Notes under the pieces: generated by a model | Seen by the model: the letters and a program-made list of their open reading frames with translations, nothing else | What the model was told of the DNA's origin: nothing | Databases searched by the model: none | Assembly: GCF_946479715.1 (NCBI RefSeq) | Contig: NZ_CAMLHF010000151.1 | Coordinates: forward strand, 1 to 14,127 | Direction: 5' to 3' | Length of the DNA stretch: 14,127 nt | Origin: an uncultured Pedobacter sp. | Lineage (GTDB): Bacteria > Bacteroidota > Bacteroidia > Sphingobacteriales > Sphingobacteriaceae | Translations under genes and position numbers: made by a program | Shown here: one piece after another, positions 7,512-14,127 of the stretch | Layout: every line of letters starts with the position of its first letter | Position numbering within the stretch: the stretch's first letter is position 1

Positions 7512-7519
7512 TACCTTTG
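7512..7519 (+). promoter_or_regulatory. Probable -7 element for the acyl-CoA reductase gene
   Basis: TACCTTTG fits the Bacteroidota sigma-ABfr -7 consensus TAnnTTTG exactly. A TTCG at 7487-7490 is 21 bases upstream and is a 3-of-4 match to the -33 TTTG. Transcription would start roughly 35 nt before the ATG at 7561. Confidence 0.55.
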
Positions 7520-7524
7520 CAATG

Positions 7525-7532
7525 CAAATATA
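7525..7532 (-). promoter_or_regulatory. Probable -7 element for the ferredoxin gene
   Basis: On the minus strand this reads TATATTTG, an exact TAnnTTTG match, 41 bases before the ferredoxin ATG. No good -33 TTTG lies at the expected distance. Its TTTG end is part of the palindrome TTTGCAATGCAAA (7516-7528) shared with the opposing plus-strand element. Confidence 0.55.
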
Positions 7533-7560
7533 ACACTTAAACTTTAAAATTGTTGGAAAT

Positions 7561-8580
7561 ATGCCAATCCTTACTGCGGAAAAACTAATTATTGCTTTAA
7601 AAAAACTTAGTGACTATATAGCCAATCCTGATCAGGGATTCAAAAACCTGATTTTAGCGGCTCAAAACAGCAATGCCTGGTTTACTATAGATGAGGTTGA
7701 AAGATCATTAAATGCTTTGCATAAAATGCTTAACCAACAAGATCTGGAAATCTGGTTCAAAAATATTACGATTAATGAAAATCCTAAAAAAGTTGGGCTA
7801 ATATTGGCTGGAAACATCCCTCTTGTAGGTTTTCATGATGTATTATCTGTTTTGGCAACCGGAAACATAGCGCTTATTAAGCTATCATCATCTGATGACA
7901 AATTGCTGCCTGCCTTACTCGCTCAGCTACTTATTATTGAGCCTCAACTGGCAGATTATATTGTTTATGTTGAACGCTTGAAAGATTTTGATGCTGTGAT
8001 TGCTACAGGTAGTAATAATACCTCAAGATATTTTGATTTTTATTTTGGCAAGGTCCCAAACATCATTCGAAAAAACAGAAATAGTGTTGCGGTATTAAAC
8101 GGACAAGAGAGTCCTTCCGAAATTGCCTCGCTTGGTCATGATATATTTGATTATTTTGGCTTAGGTTGCAGAAATGTTTCTAAACTATTTATCCCGGAGG
8201 ATTACAATATCAAAGATTTTTTTGAGCCGATAGAACATTTCAAAGAAATTATTAATCATTTCAAATACAACAACAATTACGATTATAACAAATCTATTTA
8301 CCTGGTAAATATGGCTGAGCACTATGATAACGGTTTCTTATTGTTAAAAGAAGATTCAGGAATGTCATCACCGTTGGCTGTACTGTATTATGAGCGATAT
8401 AAAAACATTGAAGATGTTGCAGCTAAACTAAAGGCAGAAGAAGAAAGCATTCAATGTGTAGTAAGTAATATTCCTTTTGAACTAAAAACCAGCGTACTAG
8501 GATTTGGAGAAAGTCAGGTTCCAAAACTATGGGATTATGCGGATAATGTGGATACGATAGCCTTCCTTAATAAGATATAA
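7561..8580 (+). CDS. LuxC-type acyl-CoA (or acyl-protein) reductase, short form
   Basis: A 339-residue member of the LuxC/acyl-CoA reductase family, in the aldehyde dehydrogenase superfamily. The family makes an aldehyde from an activated acyl group with NADPH through a thioester on cysteine. The likely nucleophile is C203 in the motif FGLGCRNVSKLF. A nucleotide-binding fold is suggested by VGLILAGNIPLVGFHDVLSVLATGN (78-102) and VIATGSNNTS (146-155). It is shorter than the luminescence LuxC of about 480 residues but has the full core. No lux genes or other fatty-aldehyde genes are near. Substrate is unknown. It is divergent from the ferredoxin gene with 77 nt between, and ends just before a strong hairpin. 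Confidence 0.87.
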   Translation: MPILTAEKLIIALKKLSDYIANPDQGFKNLILAAQNSNAWFTIDEVERSLNALHKMLNQQDLEIWFKNITINENPKKVGLILAGNIPLVGFHDVLSVLATGNIALIKLSSSDDKLLPALLAQLLIIEPQLADYIVYVERLKDFDAVIATGSNNTSRYFDFYFGKVPNIIRKNRNSVAVLNGQESPSEIASLGHDIFDYFGLGCRNVSKLFIPEDYNIKDFFEPIEHFKEIINHFKYNNNYDYNKSIYLVNMAEHYDNGFLLLKEDSGMSSPLAVLYYERYKNIEDVAAKLKAEEESIQCVVSNIPFELKTSVLGFGESQVPKLWDYADNVDTIAFLNKI

Positions 8581-8584
8581 AAAG

Positions 8585-8624
8585 CAGCCTATTTAACATA
8601 TCTTCTAATATGTTAAATAGGCTG
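8585..8624. terminator. Strong hairpin terminator closing the sus-like operon and the reductase gene
   Basis: A perfect 17-bp stem (8585-8601 with 8608-8624) with a 6-base loop between two convergent genes. On the minus strand it is followed by GCTTTTTATATC, a short T-tract, so it works best for the sus-like operon. On the plus strand the following GCTTTGCCTTTAATAT is T-rich but interrupted. It marks the 3' end of the four-gene uptake operon. Confidence 0.85.
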
Positions 8625-8646
8625 GCTTTGCCTTTAATATAACCTA

Positions 8647-9633
8647 CTATTTGTGTATAACACCATTTAATTTAATGGTGATTAAATAAGTACCCAGTTG
8701 CTTAATCTGGAAACCAAATCTTGGATTAATACTAAATGTTGTTCCAGGAGGATGATTTGCCGGGAACGTAGTTAACGAAGCAAACTTGCTTGGTATTCTG
8801 TAGTACATTAGAAAATCTCCATATCCGCTGATTCTCTTTATTGGGAAAGGCGTAATCTCAAAATTACAAACCATCGAAGTATCTGTATAGGTTACCGGGT
8901 TAAATTTCGCATATGATTCAAAGGTTGGCCTATCTCCTCTTTTAATGATCTCTCCTGTTTTGGGGTTAAATGGAACTCCATTTTGATCCACAATCTTTAC
9001 AATTGCATTTGTACCCTCGTCACTAATTTTTTCAATGATCATTTCTGGATTAGCAGACAATGCGCCATTGTCAGTCGCAACTCCATTATCATTAAACCAG
9101 CTTGCTGCTATTGCATAAGGCTTAAACAACTCCGGATCTCTAAAATGAATTTCGCCAATGTTTTTAAACACCTTTGTTCCACTCTCATTGCTCACTTCCA
9201 CATCAAATTCATATTCAGATCTTGCTGGCAAAAATGCCGTTCCTGCGTTAAAGAGAAATTGTCCGCTAGGCAAAAATTCAAAAGGAGGCAGCATTTTTTT
9301 CTCTCTTTTTGCATTTACCTGGGCAATAGTAGTATCTATATCCGGATCAATTGGTTGTTTGTAAACATAAACCTCATGTTCTGCATAAAATTCTTCAGCC
9401 TTTTGGCTTGTACCTTTTTTTCTTACTTCAAGCAATTTAACTAAAACAGGAAGTGTTGAGCCATCTAAATTTAGTGAGCTTGTTACTACTTTCACATTAC
9501 CCTGTTCAATAGAGAATGGACTGTCTTTATAATACATTGTTTCTCCAATAAAACCTACAGGGATCTTTTTACACCCCACCCAGGCTAAACTTGCGCATAC
9601 AATTAGTATTAGTGCATATCTTATAATTTTCAT
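8647..9633 (-). CDS. SusE/F-position surface lipoprotein, DUF5007-like
   Basis: A 328-residue lipoprotein of unknown function, last gene of the operon. The N-terminus MKIIRYALILIVCASLAWVGC is a lipoprotein signal peptide with the acceptor at C21, followed by KK. I prefer the ATG at 9633; a TTG three codons upstream (9642) would only add three residues before the signal peptide. The mature part contains beta-strand-rich sequence with repeated short hydrophobic strands (SEYEFDVEVSNESG, TYLITIKLNGVI), which suggests immunoglobulin-like folds. I recall DUF5007 proteins beside fasciclin proteins in Pedobacter-type SusCD loci and this protein resembles them, but the family assignment is from memory and should be taken as tentative. 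It starts 27 nt after the fasciclin gene. Confidence 0.75.
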   Translation of the reverse strand: MKIIRYALILIVCASLAWVGCKKIPVGFIGETMYYKDSPFSIEQGNVKVVTSSLNLDGSTLPVLVKLLEVRKKGTSQKAEEFYAEHEVYVYKQPIDPDIDTTIAQVNAKREKKMLPPFEFLPSGQFLFNAGTAFLPARSEYEFDVEVSNESGTKVFKNIGEIHFRDPELFKPYAIAASWFNDNGVATDNGALSANPEMIIEKISDEGTNAIVKIVDQNGVPFNPKTGEIIKRGDRPTFESYAKFNPVTYTDTSMVCNFEITPFPIKRISGYGDFLMYYRIPSKFASLTTFPANHPPGTTFSINPRFGFQIKQLGTYLITIKLNGVIHK

Positions 9634-9660
9634 TTCTTTCAATTTAATTGAGTAAAAGAT

Positions 9661-10320
9661 TTACCAGTAAAATTTGTGCGTATTATTTAATACATGGAGC
9701 ACCCCATTGGTAGTTAAAATCCCTGAGGTCTGAACCAACTCTATTATATCCCTGTCCTCATCAGGATAATCATCTGGAATTGGATCTGGATCCAGGCCAT
9801 TTCTTATTTTAGTCAGAAAAAGATACTGTGGCTTAGTGGTCACAGGCCCTGTATAGCTATCAACTTCTTTTAATAAAATAGAGAAATCCTCACCAGACAA
9901 GCTCTTAAAAACTTTATTTTCTAAAGAAAGTTGCTCGCGATTAATCTTACCGGCAAAAAGGTGAGATCTTAATGAATCTCTTAATTCTGGAATAGGCAAA
10001 CTATCCAATGTATACTTGATATTCTCATCCTGATATTTCTGTTGGATAACCAGTGTCCTCCTTGCCAGAAGTGCTTTAATTGAATAATCTGTAGGTGCAA
10101 AAAAGGTGTTGCTTCCGTTAATCTCCTCTTTTAATCCTGCTTTATCAATAAGGACTACCAGCGTATCAAATAGAGGCTTGGTTTTAAGAAAATCATAAGT
10201 TGTCATATTTACATGTGGATCATGTAAATCGCCTCCAATGATATAATCATTCTTTTTACATGCTGTAAACGCCAGGCAAAAAGAGAATAGAGTTAAAATG
10301 TATGATAATTTAATTTTCAT
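9661..10320 (-). CDS. Fasciclin-domain lipoprotein
   Basis: A 219-residue lipoprotein with one fasciclin (FAS1, beta-Ig-H3) domain. The signal peptide ends in LAFTAC with the lipid-bearing C21, followed by KKND. The FAS1 domain covers about 40-217, with the hallmark H1 motif NTFFAPTDYSIKALL (about 70-84), and a C-terminal GILTTNGVLHVLNNTHKF stretch that matches the domain's H2 end (normally NGVIHVID). FAS1 domains mediate adhesion or ligand binding in many lineages. It lies 23 nt after susD, so it is probably displayed on the cell surface as part of the SusCD complex or an auxiliary binding protein. The role is inferred from context. Confidence 0.88.
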   Translation of the reverse strand: MKIKLSYILTLFSFCLAFTACKKNDYIIGGDLHDPHVNMTTYDFLKTKPLFDTLVVLIDKAGLKEEINGSNTFFAPTDYSIKALLARRTLVIQQKYQDENIKYTLDSLPIPELRDSLRSHLFAGKINREQLSLENKVFKSLSGEDFSILLKEVDSYTGPVTTKPQYLFLTKIRNGLDPDPIPDDYPDEDRDIIELVQTSGILTTNGVLHVLNNTHKFYW

Positions 10321-10343
10321 GATATTTAATTTAAGTGACCAGG

Positions 10344-11873
10344 TTATCTTAATTTTCCGATCCAGTATTTATTTTGTGTCAATTCTTTATTATCAACAAA
10401 CAACCCTCTGTTAATAGGCCATTTCCAGCCTTCCTCATCATATCTGGATTGAGGAAAACGACTGGCATCAAGATAATCAACGACCATCTTATTGCGCACC
10501 ATATCATACCAGGTATGGCCTTCACAAAACAATTCGCGAAAAGTCTCATCAAATATTTCATATCTAAGATCTTCTCCACTTCCAGCATAATTTTCAAGAT
10601 TTGATCTTCTTTTAACTTCATTTAAATCTGTGAGTGCCTGACCATCTTTATTCAGTAGTGCATTACACTCTGCTCTTAACAATAACATTTCTGCTAATCG
10701 GAAAATGCTGATATTACAATCTATTACAGCGCCTGTTTGAGCATTAGGGTCTTTAAAAGTTAAATTCTGCTTGTTTTTACCAATGTATTTTGTAAGAATC
10801 ATATCTTCAGGTTTAGACCTGTCGAAATAGTAATTATATCTCGCATCCGAATCATCAGCAAAAATCGCATTAACCATTTCCTTATCAAAAATGGTTGATT
10901 TAGACTGTCCTGGTATATAAGGAATACCTAGGGTATAATTATAAAAACCGCTTTCCTGATATTCGCCCTGACCGAAACTTGTGTTGATCTCAAATATACC
11001 TTCTGATGATTTACCTTTAAACAATCTGGCAAAATTTGAAGATGGCTCCAACATATACTTTCCAGAAGCTGTTATAGAATCTATTGCAGCAACCGCATTA
11101 TTTAATAATCCCTGTTCAGTATCCTTAGTTACAAAATACTTCCATCTATTTAAATGAGCCAGTAGAGCAAAAGCAGCACCTTTGTCGGCCCTCACTATCT
11201 CCTCGTTATTAGTTTTCCACGCTAAAAGTTTAACGGCTTTATTCATGTCCACAACACAAGAATCTAAAACTGTAACCTCTGAAGTGCGCGCAATATTTTT
11301 AGACGATACAGGATCTGGGTCAAATTGAAGTACCAACGGTAAATCTCCCCATATACGAACCATGTAAAAATAAGTATAGGCGCGAATAAAATAGGCCTCT
11401 CCAATGATCTTCCTTTTATCGGCAGGTGTCTTAAATACATTATCAGGCATTTTACCTACTTTTTCGATTACGGTATTTGCTTGTGTTATTGTTTTATAAA
11501 AGGGAGTCCAGGTTTGGAAATCATCCAGATAATCACCTCTAAAATCATTAACATTTAATCCTGTACCATAATACTGGTCTCCTTTAACAAGGAAATTTAA
11601 TGCGTAATCTCCACCCTCAGTAAAAACTCCGGTAGTAAAATCGCCAAACACAAAATTCGACATCCCTTGTCCGCCAAGTGTAAGCGACTTACGCAATAAG
11701 GAATAGGCCCCCATTAAGCCAGAAGTTGCATCATCCTGAGTTTTCCAATACACTCCTTCATATACCGAACCTTCAGGTTTTAAGTCTAATAATTTTTTGC
11801 AGGAAAATAGTCCTGTGCAAAGTATTCCTCCTAAAAGAAAAATACTTAATGCTCTATATTTTGATAAAATCAT
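10344..11873 (-). CDS. SusD/RagB-family outer-membrane nutrient-binding lipoprotein
   Basis: A 509-residue SusD homologue, the surface lid that captures substrate and delivers it to the SusC channel. The signal peptide ends with the lipobox LFSC, acceptor C25, followed by KKLLDLKPEGSVYEGVYWKTQDDATSGLMGAY, the typical SusD start. TPR-like helices follow (IIGEAYFIRAYTYFYMVRIWGDLPLVL, 155-181), and the C-terminal region has the family motif LTDLNEVKRRSN and FRELFCEGHTWYDMVRNK. Length is normal. It starts 39 nt after the susC stop. Substrate cannot be deduced, since no degradative enzyme lies in the window. Confidence 0.96.
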   Translation of the reverse strand: MILSKYRALSIFLLGGILCTGLFSCKKLLDLKPEGSVYEGVYWKTQDDATSGLMGAYSLLRKSLTLGGQGMSNFVFGDFTTGVFTEGGDYALNFLVKGDQYYGTGLNVNDFRGDYLDDFQTWTPFYKTITQANTVIEKVGKMPDNVFKTPADKRKIIGEAYFIRAYTYFYMVRIWGDLPLVLQFDPDPVSSKNIARTSEVTVLDSCVVDMNKAVKLLAWKTNNEEIVRADKGAAFALLAHLNRWKYFVTKDTEQGLLNNAVAAIDSITASGKYMLEPSSNFARLFKGKSSEGIFEINTSFGQGEYQESGFYNYTLGIPYIPGQSKSTIFDKEMVNAIFADDSDARYNYYFDRSKPEDMILTKYIGKNKQNLTFKDPNAQTGAVIDCNISIFRLAEMLLLRAECNALLNKDGQALTDLNEVKRRSNLENYAGSGEDLRYEIFDETFRELFCEGHTWYDMVRNKMVVDYLDASRFPQSRYDEEGWKWPINRGLFVDNKELTQNKYWIGKLR

Positions 11874-11912
11874 GATCTATGTTCTAATTATTAATTATTT
11901 ATTTAAAGCCGC

Positions 11913-14102
11913 TTAAAAAGATGCTTGAATACCAAAGGTGAATTTTCTAGGTACCGGATAACTATCTCCTGTATATATTCCCAGTTCATTCACTGCTTCA
12001 ACATCTGGTAAGGTTGATTTCTGGAAAGAGTAGACATTATCTATTATGGTATAAACCTGTAAGCGTTTCATTTTTAATTTCTCTAACAACTTGGTCGGAA
12101 AATTATAAGCTAAATTGATGTATTTAATTTTCGCATAAGATCCATCTTCCATATAGGCTGAAGAGAAATTATTAAACTGATAATAATAATCACCATAAGG
12201 ATTTAAGTCGGCGTAAGTAGCCTTATCTCCCGGTTTACGCCATATAGGCAATTTATCCAGATTGATAAGCCCTGTATTAGGGAAGCTTCCAAGTTGTTTA
12301 TATTGATCCAGTAAACTTGAGATATAAGTATTATAAACCTCTCTGCCTAACAAGAATGTTGTAAAAACTTCAAGAGAGAAATTTTTATAGGTAAAGGTAT
12401 TACTTAAACCACCTGTAACTCTTGGGTTTGGATTACCTACCCTTACTTTATCAAAATGATCCCACACATCATAGTCAAAGTTTTGATCTATCCATCTGTA
12501 TGAGCCAGGTTTTGCAGTTTGTGATCCATTCCAATAAGTAATCAGGTCTCCAGTGCGTGGATCAAAAGGGATTTCATTTTTATCTGTATATACCCCAGCC
12601 GATTTAACCAGAAAGTATTCATAAATAGGACGCCCTTTAGTAAGTATAAAAGTAGTTCCTGTATTACCATCAGTAACCATAATGTCTCTATTACCATTAG
12701 GCAACGACATGATTTGATTTTTGTTGAATGACATTACCAATCTTGGATTCCATTGAAATTTGCTTTCAGGATTAAATACTCTTCCTGTAACATTTAAATC
12801 AACCCCTAAATTCCTAACATCAACTGCATTAGTTCTAACTTTATCATACCCGCTGGTAACCGGCATAATCAAATCAAAAATAAGGTCTGATGTACCACGG
12901 TTATAAGCATCAACAGAGATGTTTAATCTGCTTTTAAATAATTCTGCATCAATACCAATGTTTGATTGGATTGATCTTTCCCATGTCAAATTATCTTGTG
13001 TAATAGACCCCGGATTATAAGTTACCGAATTTACACCATTATAGGTATTTGTAGCAGCGGATCCTTGATACCCTGCACCACCATTTCCAGTAATGTATGA
13101 GTTAAATGGTGCATAGTAATCGGCAGGTAAGTTACCTGAAACACCATAACTCCCTCTTATTTTCAGTAATGACACCCAATTCTCTGCCGATTTCATAAAT
13201 GGCTCGTCAGATATTACCCAACCTGCCGAAACAGAAGGAAAGTGAGCCCATCTGTAGTTTTTACCAAAGCGAGATGAGGCATCGGCACGGAAACTAACTG
13301 AGAAAAGATATTTATCTTTATAATCATAACTTGCTCTTCCAAAGAAAGAAAGCATGCCTGAAGCTTCTCGCTTAGACCCCGTTATCATATTCCCATATGG
13401 ATCACTAAATGCATACTCATTGATGCCCTGAACAGTAGAAATTACATTATTCCCTTTTCCAATCCCCCCAATTCCTGTATATTCTCTTGTTAGGTAGTTT
13501 ATCGTATTTCCACCCAGCACGGTAATATGATGGTCATTATTCACCGAAGTAGTATACGAAAGAAGGTTATCTATGTTAAAGTTATCAAAGTTCGATCTAG
13601 ATGATTGAGCATAAAAATTACCATCTGCGTCCAAAATACTTGGTCTAAAGATGTCTCTGCCTCCCTTACTTGATTGTAATGACCCTTGTGTTTGGAAATG
13701 AAACTTTTTACTGATATCGTAATTAAGTGTTATACTGGAAGTAATATCATCATTGATATTCTTATCCTTAACCTGATCAAGCACACCTGTAAAGTTCTGC
13801 ATATCCACATCACTTATATATAATAGTGAAGTTGGGAATGTCCCTGCATTTATTGGAAGTGGGTTTTCCCAAGGTGCTTGTCCACGCCCCCTGGCGCGAT
13901 CTCCTCTTGACAATCTAAATAAGGCATCAAGTTTAAGACGCTCTGAAAGCTTAACTCCCATTGATCCCGACATGGTATAACGCTTAAACCCTGTTCCTTT
14001 AATAATACCACCCTCGTTGTAATAGTTACCACTAAAGCGATAATTCATAGTCTCTGAACCACCAGAAGCAGAAGCATCATAATTTTGAATGATACCTGTG
14101 CG
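11913..14102 (-). CDS. SusC/RagA-family TonB-dependent outer-membrane transporter, 5' end missing
   Basis: The C-terminal 730 or so residues of a SusC protein, which forms the outer-membrane beta-barrel channel under the SusD lid and is energised by TonB. The frame is open from the contig end; the part seen begins RTGIIQNYDASASGGSET followed by MNYRFSGNYYNEGGIIKGTGFKRY, a typical early barrel segment. Later motifs include FPSVSAGWVISDEPFM, LKIRGSYGVSGN, LTWERSIQSNIGIDAELF and the terminal GIQASF with aromatic last residue. The signal peptide, CarboxypepD-reg-like domain and plug, about 300 residues, are missing beyond the end. The internal ATG at 14048 is not the real start. Bases after 14102 are adapter and must not be translated. 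Confidence 0.96.
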   Translation of the reverse strand, partial: RTGIIQNYDASASGGSETMNYRFSGNYYNEGGIIKGTGFKRYTMSGSMGVKLSERLKLDALFRLSRGDRARGRGQAPWENPLPINAGTFPTSLLYISDVDMQNFTGVLDQVKDKNINDDITSSITLNYDISKKFHFQTQGSLQSSKGGRDIFRPSILDADGNFYAQSSRSNFDNFNIDNLLSYTTSVNNDHHITVLGGNTINYLTREYTGIGGIGKGNNVISTVQGINEYAFSDPYGNMITGSKREASGMLSFFGRASYDYKDKYLFSVSFRADASSRFGKNYRWAHFPSVSAGWVISDEPFMKSAENWVSLLKIRGSYGVSGNLPADYYAPFNSYITGNGGAGYQGSAATNTYNGVNSVTYNPGSITQDNLTWERSIQSNIGIDAELFKSRLNISVDAYNRGTSDLIFDLIMPVTSGYDKVRTNAVDVRNLGVDLNVTGRVFNPESKFQWNPRLVMSFNKNQIMSLPNGNRDIMVTDGNTGTTFILTKGRPIYEYFLVKSAGVYTDKNEIPFDPRTGDLITYWNGSQTAKPGSYRWIDQNFDYDVWDHFDKVRVGNPNPRVTGGLSNTFTYKNFSLEVFTTFLLGREVYNTYISSLLDQYKQLGSFPNTGLINLDKLPIWRKPGDKATYADLNPYGDYYYQFNNFSSAYMEDGSYAKIKYINLAYNFPTKLLEKLKMKRLQVYTIIDNVYSFQKSTLPDVEAVNELGIYTGDSYPVPRKFTFGIQASF

Positions 14103-14127
14103 AGATCGGAAGAGCGTCGTGTAGGGA
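14103..14127. other. Illumina TruSeq adapter contamination at the contig end
   Basis: All 25 terminal bases match the reverse complement of the Illumina universal adapter, starting with the well-known AGATCGGAAGAGC core and continuing into the universal-adapter tail. This is an untrimmed sequencing artefact. On the minus strand it happens to stay open in the susC frame and would add the false residues PYTTLFRS to the partial protein. Confidence 0.97.

Noticed and set aside
8983..9444. Plus-strand open frame of 153 codons opposite the DUF5007-like lipoprotein gene
   Set aside because: Antisense shadow with low-complexity, Cys/Phe/Lys-rich composition and no recognisable domain, while the minus-strand gene has a signal peptide and operon context.
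1..14127. CRISPR arrays, tRNA or rRNA genes, insertion sequences, prophage or defence genes
   Set aside because: None was seen on reading both strands; no gene-free stretch exceeds about 120 bases.

Overview
The window looks like the end of a draft contig from a low-GC Bacteroidota, most likely a Sphingobacteriaceae member near Pedobacter. That placement is inferred from four things: the bifunctional HisB inside a compact his operon, a SusC/SusD outer-membrane pair with accompanying surface lipoproteins, TAnnTTTG-type promoter elements, and A-rich leaders without clear Shine-Dalgarno sequences. No database search was possible.

Region 1 (1-5199, plus strand) is the distal part of a histidine biosynthesis operon in the order hisC (3' end only), hisB, hisH, hisA, hisF, hisIE. 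The genes overlap or sit 1-4 nt apart, except at two gaps (hisB-hisH and hisF-hisIE). Both gaps hold copies of the same dispersed palindromic repeat. HisH and HisF form the glutamine-dependent synthase that makes the imidazole ring, HisA and HisIE supply its substrate, and HisB and HisC carry out later steps. A seven-repeat WD40 protein starts 4 nt after hisIE and so looks co-transcribed with the pathway.

Region 2 (5257-8580) is a set of small housekeeping and stress genes on both strands: an OsmC-family protein (+), an SH3 plus NlpC/P60 cell-wall peptidase (-), a universal stress protein (+), a two-cluster ferredoxin (-) and a short LuxC-type acyl-CoA reductase (+). Hairpins lie between each convergent pair. 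The ferredoxin and reductase diverge from a short intergenic region with back-to-back promoter-like elements joined by a palindrome.

Region 3 (8585-14102, minus strand) is the end of a Sus-type outer-membrane uptake operon. In transcription order it is susC (5' end missing), susD, a fasciclin-domain lipoprotein, and a lipoprotein resembling the DUF5007 type, followed by a strong hairpin terminator. No carbohydrate-active enzyme or regulator is inside the window, so the substrate cannot be named.

The last 25 bases (14103-14127) are not genomic: they match the Illumina TruSeq adapter. No clearly new biological system was found. The points most worth a second look are the adapter, the loss of the zinc ligands in the HisB phosphatase domain, the WD40 gene attached to the his operon, the covarying repeat hairpins, and the fasciclin protein in the SusCD operon.
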